In this document: one piece after another, positions 61,531-64,000 of the stretch | How positions within the stretch are numbered: the first letter of the stretch is position 1 | Layout of the letters: every line of letters begins with the position of its first letter | DNA from: Streptomyces sp. SID8352 | Lineage (GTDB): Bacteria; Actinomycetota; Actinomycetes; Streptomycetales; Streptomycetaceae | Reading direction: 5' to 3' | Assembly (NCBI RefSeq): GCF_009862265.1 | Contig: NZ_WWGX01000032.1 | Coordinates: 1 to 64,000, forward strand | DNA: 64,000 bases | Program-made: the position numbers and the translations under genes | Notes under the pieces: model-generated | What the model was told of the DNA's origin: nothing | The model's input: the letters and a program-made list of their open reading frames with translations, nothing else | Databases searched by the model: none

Positions 61531-61967
61531 GCGCCCGTCGCCCGCCGGCGGCGCACGACGAAGGCGGTCGCGCCGCCCGCGAGCAGCAGCGCCGCCCCGG
61601 CGCCCGCGACGGCCGGGCCGCCGCCGGAACCGGCGGGCTCCGTCGCACCGGTGTCGGGGGCGCCCTCCGGGACGACCGCGACCTGGCCGCCCTCGCCGCC
61701 CGGCACGAGCGACGGCTCGGCGGAGGCGCCGGGCGGGGACGAGACGCTCACCGACGGGGTCGCCGCGGGAACGGGCGCGGCGGAGGCGTCGGTGGGCGCG
61801 GAGACGGTCGCCGACGGGCTCGGCACGAGGCTGGGCGCTTCGGAGGGCGCGGTGGAGGCCGGAGGGCTGCTGGGGGTCGCGGTCGGCCCGTCGGCGAACG
61901 CGGGCACGGCGCCCGCCAGGACGGCGGTGCAGGCGAGGGCCACGGCACTGAGGACGGTTCGGCGCAT
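61527..61967 (-). CDS. Secreted Ala/Pro/Ser-rich protein with sortase-like sorting signal
   Basis: This 146-residue protein has a signal peptide (MRRTVLSAVALACTAVLAGA, cleaved near AFADG). A Ser/Pro/Thr/Ala-rich stalk of about 80 residues follows. At the C-terminus are APDTGATEP, the hydrophobic span VAGAGAALLLAGGATAFVV and the positive tail RRRR. The tripartite end is that of sortase substrates, but the pentapeptide is not LPxTG or LAxTG; APDTG is the closest. It is coupled to the sortase gene by a four-base overlap (GTGA), so it is the likely dedicated substrate. ATG 61967 is the start. Confidence 0.83.
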   Translation of the reverse strand: MRRTVLSAVALACTAVLAGAVPAFADGPTATPSSPPASTAPSEAPSLVPSPSATVSAPTDASAAPVPAATPSVSVSSPPGASAEPSLVPGGEGGQVAVVPEGAPDTGATEPAGSGGGPAVAGAGAALLLAGGATAFVVRRRRATGA

Positions 61968-62504
61968 CGGGTCGCTCTCTTTCGTTCGGTCGGTCCGCCC
62001 GCCCCGGTGTACGGCGGGGCGGGCGGGCACGGATCGAGCGGAGAGACGAGGCGGCCGGGCACCGGGTTGCAAAGAGACGGCAAAGTCACGCCCCGTGCGG
62101 GAGGACGCACCCTCGGCACCCCCCGGACGGGGGCGCCCGGAACGCCGGGACACGGGCGACGGCCGCCCCCGGCCCCGTTCCCTTCCCGACCGCCCCCGTC
62201 CCCTTCCCGACCGGCCGCGGGGGCTCCCCGGCCGCGCACGGAGACTCCCGGCCGGGCACGAGGGCTCTCGGCCACACGGGGAGGGCCCTCGCCCGGCGGC
62301 CCCGGAAGGGACCTTCCCGGGCGGCCCGGAGGGTCCCTTCCGGTCGGACGCGGCGGCGCCGCCCCGGCCGGCGCCGCGGAGGAACGCCCGCGCACCCCGG
62401 CCGACACCGGGGAGGGGGCACCCGCGCACCCCCGTCCGCCGCATGCCCCCGCCCGCCGCCGCGCCCACGCCCGCCGGACGGCACCCGCGTCCGGGCATGC
62501 GGAA
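61968..62504. other. Gene-free repeat-rich region
   Basis: About 540 bp. The left end is the promoter region of the sortase operon and contains GTTGCAAAGAGACGGCAAAG near 62064. The middle has direct repeats such as CCCTTCCCGACCG (twice, about 62180-62212) and CCGGCCGxGCACGxGxGxCTC-like words (62216-62280). No gene is supported. Confidence 0.5.
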
Positions 62505-62530
62505 GGGCCCGCACCGAACGGTGCGGGCCC
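62505..62530 (-). terminator. Terminator of the cold-shock gene
   Basis: GGGCCCGCACC and GGTGCGGGCCC form a perfect 11-bp stem around GAAC, 36 bp below the cold-shock stop. Read on the minus strand it is followed by TTCC. Confidence 0.85.
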
Positions 62531-62565
62531 TTGCCTGCGGTGCGCGCCGGGGCGCGTCGCGCGTG

Positions 62566-62769
62566 TTACGCGGGGACGATGTTCTCCGCCTGCGGGCCCT
62601 TCTGGCCCTGCGTGACGTCGAAGTTGACCCGCTGGCCCTCCTGGAGCTCACGGAAGCCCTGGGTGGCGATGTTCGAGTAGTGGGCGAAGACGTCGGCGCC
62701 GCCGCCGTCCTGCGCGATGAAACCGAAGCCCTTTTCGGCGTTGAACCACTTCACGGTACCGGATGCCAT
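62566..62769 (-). CDS. Cold-shock protein (CspA family)
   Basis: This 67-residue OB-fold protein has RNP1 KGFGFIAQD and RNP2 VFAHYSNI, and starts [14 protein letters not shown]. These small proteins bind single-stranded RNA and DNA and keep mRNA unfolded. ATG 62769 has AGGAGT close upstream (minus strand CCTAGGAGTAAATGTC). About 240 bp of less GC-rich leader (62770-63010) separates it from the MerR-like gene, room for the long structured 5' leader usual for csp genes. Confidence 0.97.
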   Translation of the reverse strand: MASGTVKWFNAEKGFGFIAQDGGGADVFAHYSNIATQGFRELQEGQRVNFDVTQGQKGPQAENIVPA

Positions 62770-63012
62770 GACATTTACTCCTAGGCAGTATTGGAGGCCC
62801 GCACCGTGCGGACCTTCTCATCGCTGCGATGATCACCTGCCCGGAGAATCCCGGTAACACAAAGGGCAACCACACCTGCAACTCTCACCGACAGTAGCAC
62901 GGAACCTCCGCTCCGCACGGTGGCGAAAGCACGAGGAAAATCACGGGCCGGCCGGGAATTCGGGTTCTTTTTGCGGCGGTCGGCGGATATCTGTGCCATC
63001 GGCGTCAGGTAT

Positions 63013-63381
63013 TCATCCGCCGTCCGCCGCCCGATTCCCGGACCCGGCCGAGCGGCGCAGTTCCTCGTTCACCCGCCGCTGCGCGGCGAGTTCGTCCTCC
63101 AGGCCGACGATGCGGCAGGCGGCCTCGATCGGCGTGCCCTGGTCCACCAGCTCACGGGCGCGGGCGGCGCGGCGGAGCTGCTCGCGGGAGTACCGGCGGT
63201 GACCGCCCTCCGACCGCGTCGGGGTGATCAGCCGCGCCGCGCCGAGCGCCCGCAGGAACCCGGGCGTCGCCCCGATCAGCTCCGCCGCCCGGCCCATCGT
63301 GTACGCCGGGTAGCGGTCGTCGTCGAGCCGGTCGGCGACCGGGGCGGCGCCGTCCGCCTTCCGCCCGTTCTCCGAGGCCAT
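63013..63381 (-). CDS. MerR-family-like transcriptional regulator
   Basis: This 122-residue protein has a MerR-type winged helix: PAYTMGRAAELIGATPGFLR, AARLITPTRSEGGHRRYSRE, then ELVDQGTPIEAACRIVGLED and a short helical C-terminus (QRRVNEELRR). There is no Cys-rich effector domain, so ligand sensing is unlikely or uses a partner. Start ATG 63381 has GGGGAGG just upstream. It lies upstream of the cold-shock gene on the same strand; such pairs are common in Streptomyces and may be co-regulated. The open frame before ATG is not needed. Confidence 0.87.
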   Translation of the reverse strand: MASENGRKADGAAPVADRLDDDRYPAYTMGRAAELIGATPGFLRALGAARLITPTRSEGGHRRYSREQLRRAARARELVDQGTPIEAACRIVGLEDELAAQRRVNEELRRSAGSGNRAADGG

Positions 63382-63653
63382 GCCTCCCCTTCCGCGGACC
63401 GTCGGATCGCTGCGTGGTCCGCCCCGGGGTCTCCGGTTCCCCCGTGACCGGAACTCTAGTCGCGGGGCCCGCAAACCCCTCGCGGCGGACACAGACAAGC
63501 GACGGCCCGGCCGTGTGTGCGGCCCCGCCCGGCGGAGCCGGTCCGGGCCCAGCCCGGCGTTGCCGGGGCCGGGAGCCGGGGCCAGGGGCCGGCTCCGGGG
63601 CCGGGGGCCGGGAGCCGAGAGGGGTCGGCTCCGGGGCCGGGCCGCCGCTCCGG

Positions 63654-64000
63654 TCAGCCCGTGACGGGCGCCGGACCCACCAGCTCGGTCAGCACGTCCT
63701 CCATCGTCACGAAACCCAGCACCGCGCCCGTCTCCCCGGTGACCGCCGCGAGGTGGCAGTCCTCGGCGCGCATGGCGGTGAGCGTGTCGTCGAGCGGCGT
63801 GTCGATGCGCACCCGGGTGATCCCGTGCACGGCGCCGCGCGGGAAGGGCCGGTCGCGCTCGGTGACGCCGAGCGTGTCCTTGATGTGCAGGTAGCCCAGC
63901 AGGGTGCCCTGGGGGCCGGTGACCGGGAAGCGGGAGTAGCCCGCCTCGGCGGCCACCCGCTCCAGCTCGGCCGGGGTGATCGTGTGGGCGACCGTGCGCA
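63654..64000 (-). CDS. CBS-domain membrane transporter/hemolysin-like protein, C-terminus (partial)
   Basis: Only the last 115 residues are seen; the gene continues beyond the window. It holds most of a CBS pair: TVAHTITPAELERVAAEAGY, SRFPVTGPQGTLLGYLHIKD (first domain end) and VRIDTPLDDTLTAMRAEDCH, LAAVTGETGAVLGFVTMEDV (second). YLHIKDTLG and GFVTMEDVLTELVG are typical of the CorC/CNNM-type (HlyC/CorC) family, which have an N-terminal DUF21 membrane domain and bind adenine nucleotides in the CBS pair. The missing part could confirm this. It ends without the CorC transporter-associated domain, as in the shorter actinobacterial forms. Confidence 0.87.
   Translation of the reverse strand, partial: RTVAHTITPAELERVAAEAGYSRFPVTGPQGTLLGYLHIKDTLGVTERDRPFPRGAVHGITRVRIDTPLDDTLTAMRAEDCHLAAVTGETGAVLGFVTMEDVLTELVGPAPVTG

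Overview
The window is chromosomal DNA of a Streptomyces or close relative. GC content is very high with strong third-position GC. Start codons are mostly GTG or ATG, with a few TTG. Many neighbouring genes overlap by four bases (GTGA or ATGA), and the gene families are typical of the genus: a SARP-type regulator, many-repeat STAND proteins, an ECF sigma/sortase group and a cytoplasmic contractile injection system (CIS). No insertion sequence, integrase, plasmid function or CRISPR array was seen.

Left part (1-19.1 kb): the end of a CCG-domain Fe-S protein; a Yip1-like membrane protein; a dcd-phosphoribosyltransferase pair; tRNA-Gly(CCC) with a clear terminator; a DUF4241 protein; a long HTH/coiled-coil protein containing a TTA codon; a cobalamin riboswitch followed by a translationally coupled binding protein-permease-ATPase uptake operon; a secreted FG-GAP protein; and two SPOUT (TrmH/SpoU) rRNA methyltransferase genes, of which the second has a one-base frameshift. 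A repeat-rich gene-free stretch of about 1.3 kb follows.

Middle (19.1-33.3 kb): an orphan type II thioesterase; a small protein ending in an amyloid-signalling-like motif; a SARP-NB-ARC-TPR regulator; a divergently read NLR-like STAND ATPase that carries a matching motif just before its nucleotide-binding domain and has three TTA codons; a glycerophosphotransferase-like protein with a Cys/Gly-rich coupled partner; and a coupled small membrane protein-ECF sigma-M48 protease operon. Three heptamers spaced at 11 bp at 29958-29986 look like a SARP operator.

Right part (33.3-64 kb): a near-complete CIS locus on the minus strand. It has sheath, two tube proteins, LysM adaptor, VgrG-like spike, PAAR tip, gp25, baseplate J/gp6-like and gpI-like wedge proteins, a CisA-like membrane anchor with zinc ribbons, an AAA+ ATPase and a DUF4255 terminator protein. 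It also contains a 1295-residue disordered protein, a DUF6760 micro-gene, a beta-propeller exported protein, a LuxR-type regulator with a TTA codon, and a divergent Ig-like membrane protein. No tail fibre, classical tape measure or evident toxin was found. The window ends with an ECF sigma/sortase group, a cold-shock protein, a MerR-like regulator and the end of a CBS-domain membrane protein.

A theme worth testing is that two modules with likely roles in self-inflicted cell death, the NLR/amyloid pair and the CIS, each contain a gene with in-frame TTA codons. That would tie their translation to the developmental tRNA bldA. The function statements rest on reading motifs by eye; no database search was run.
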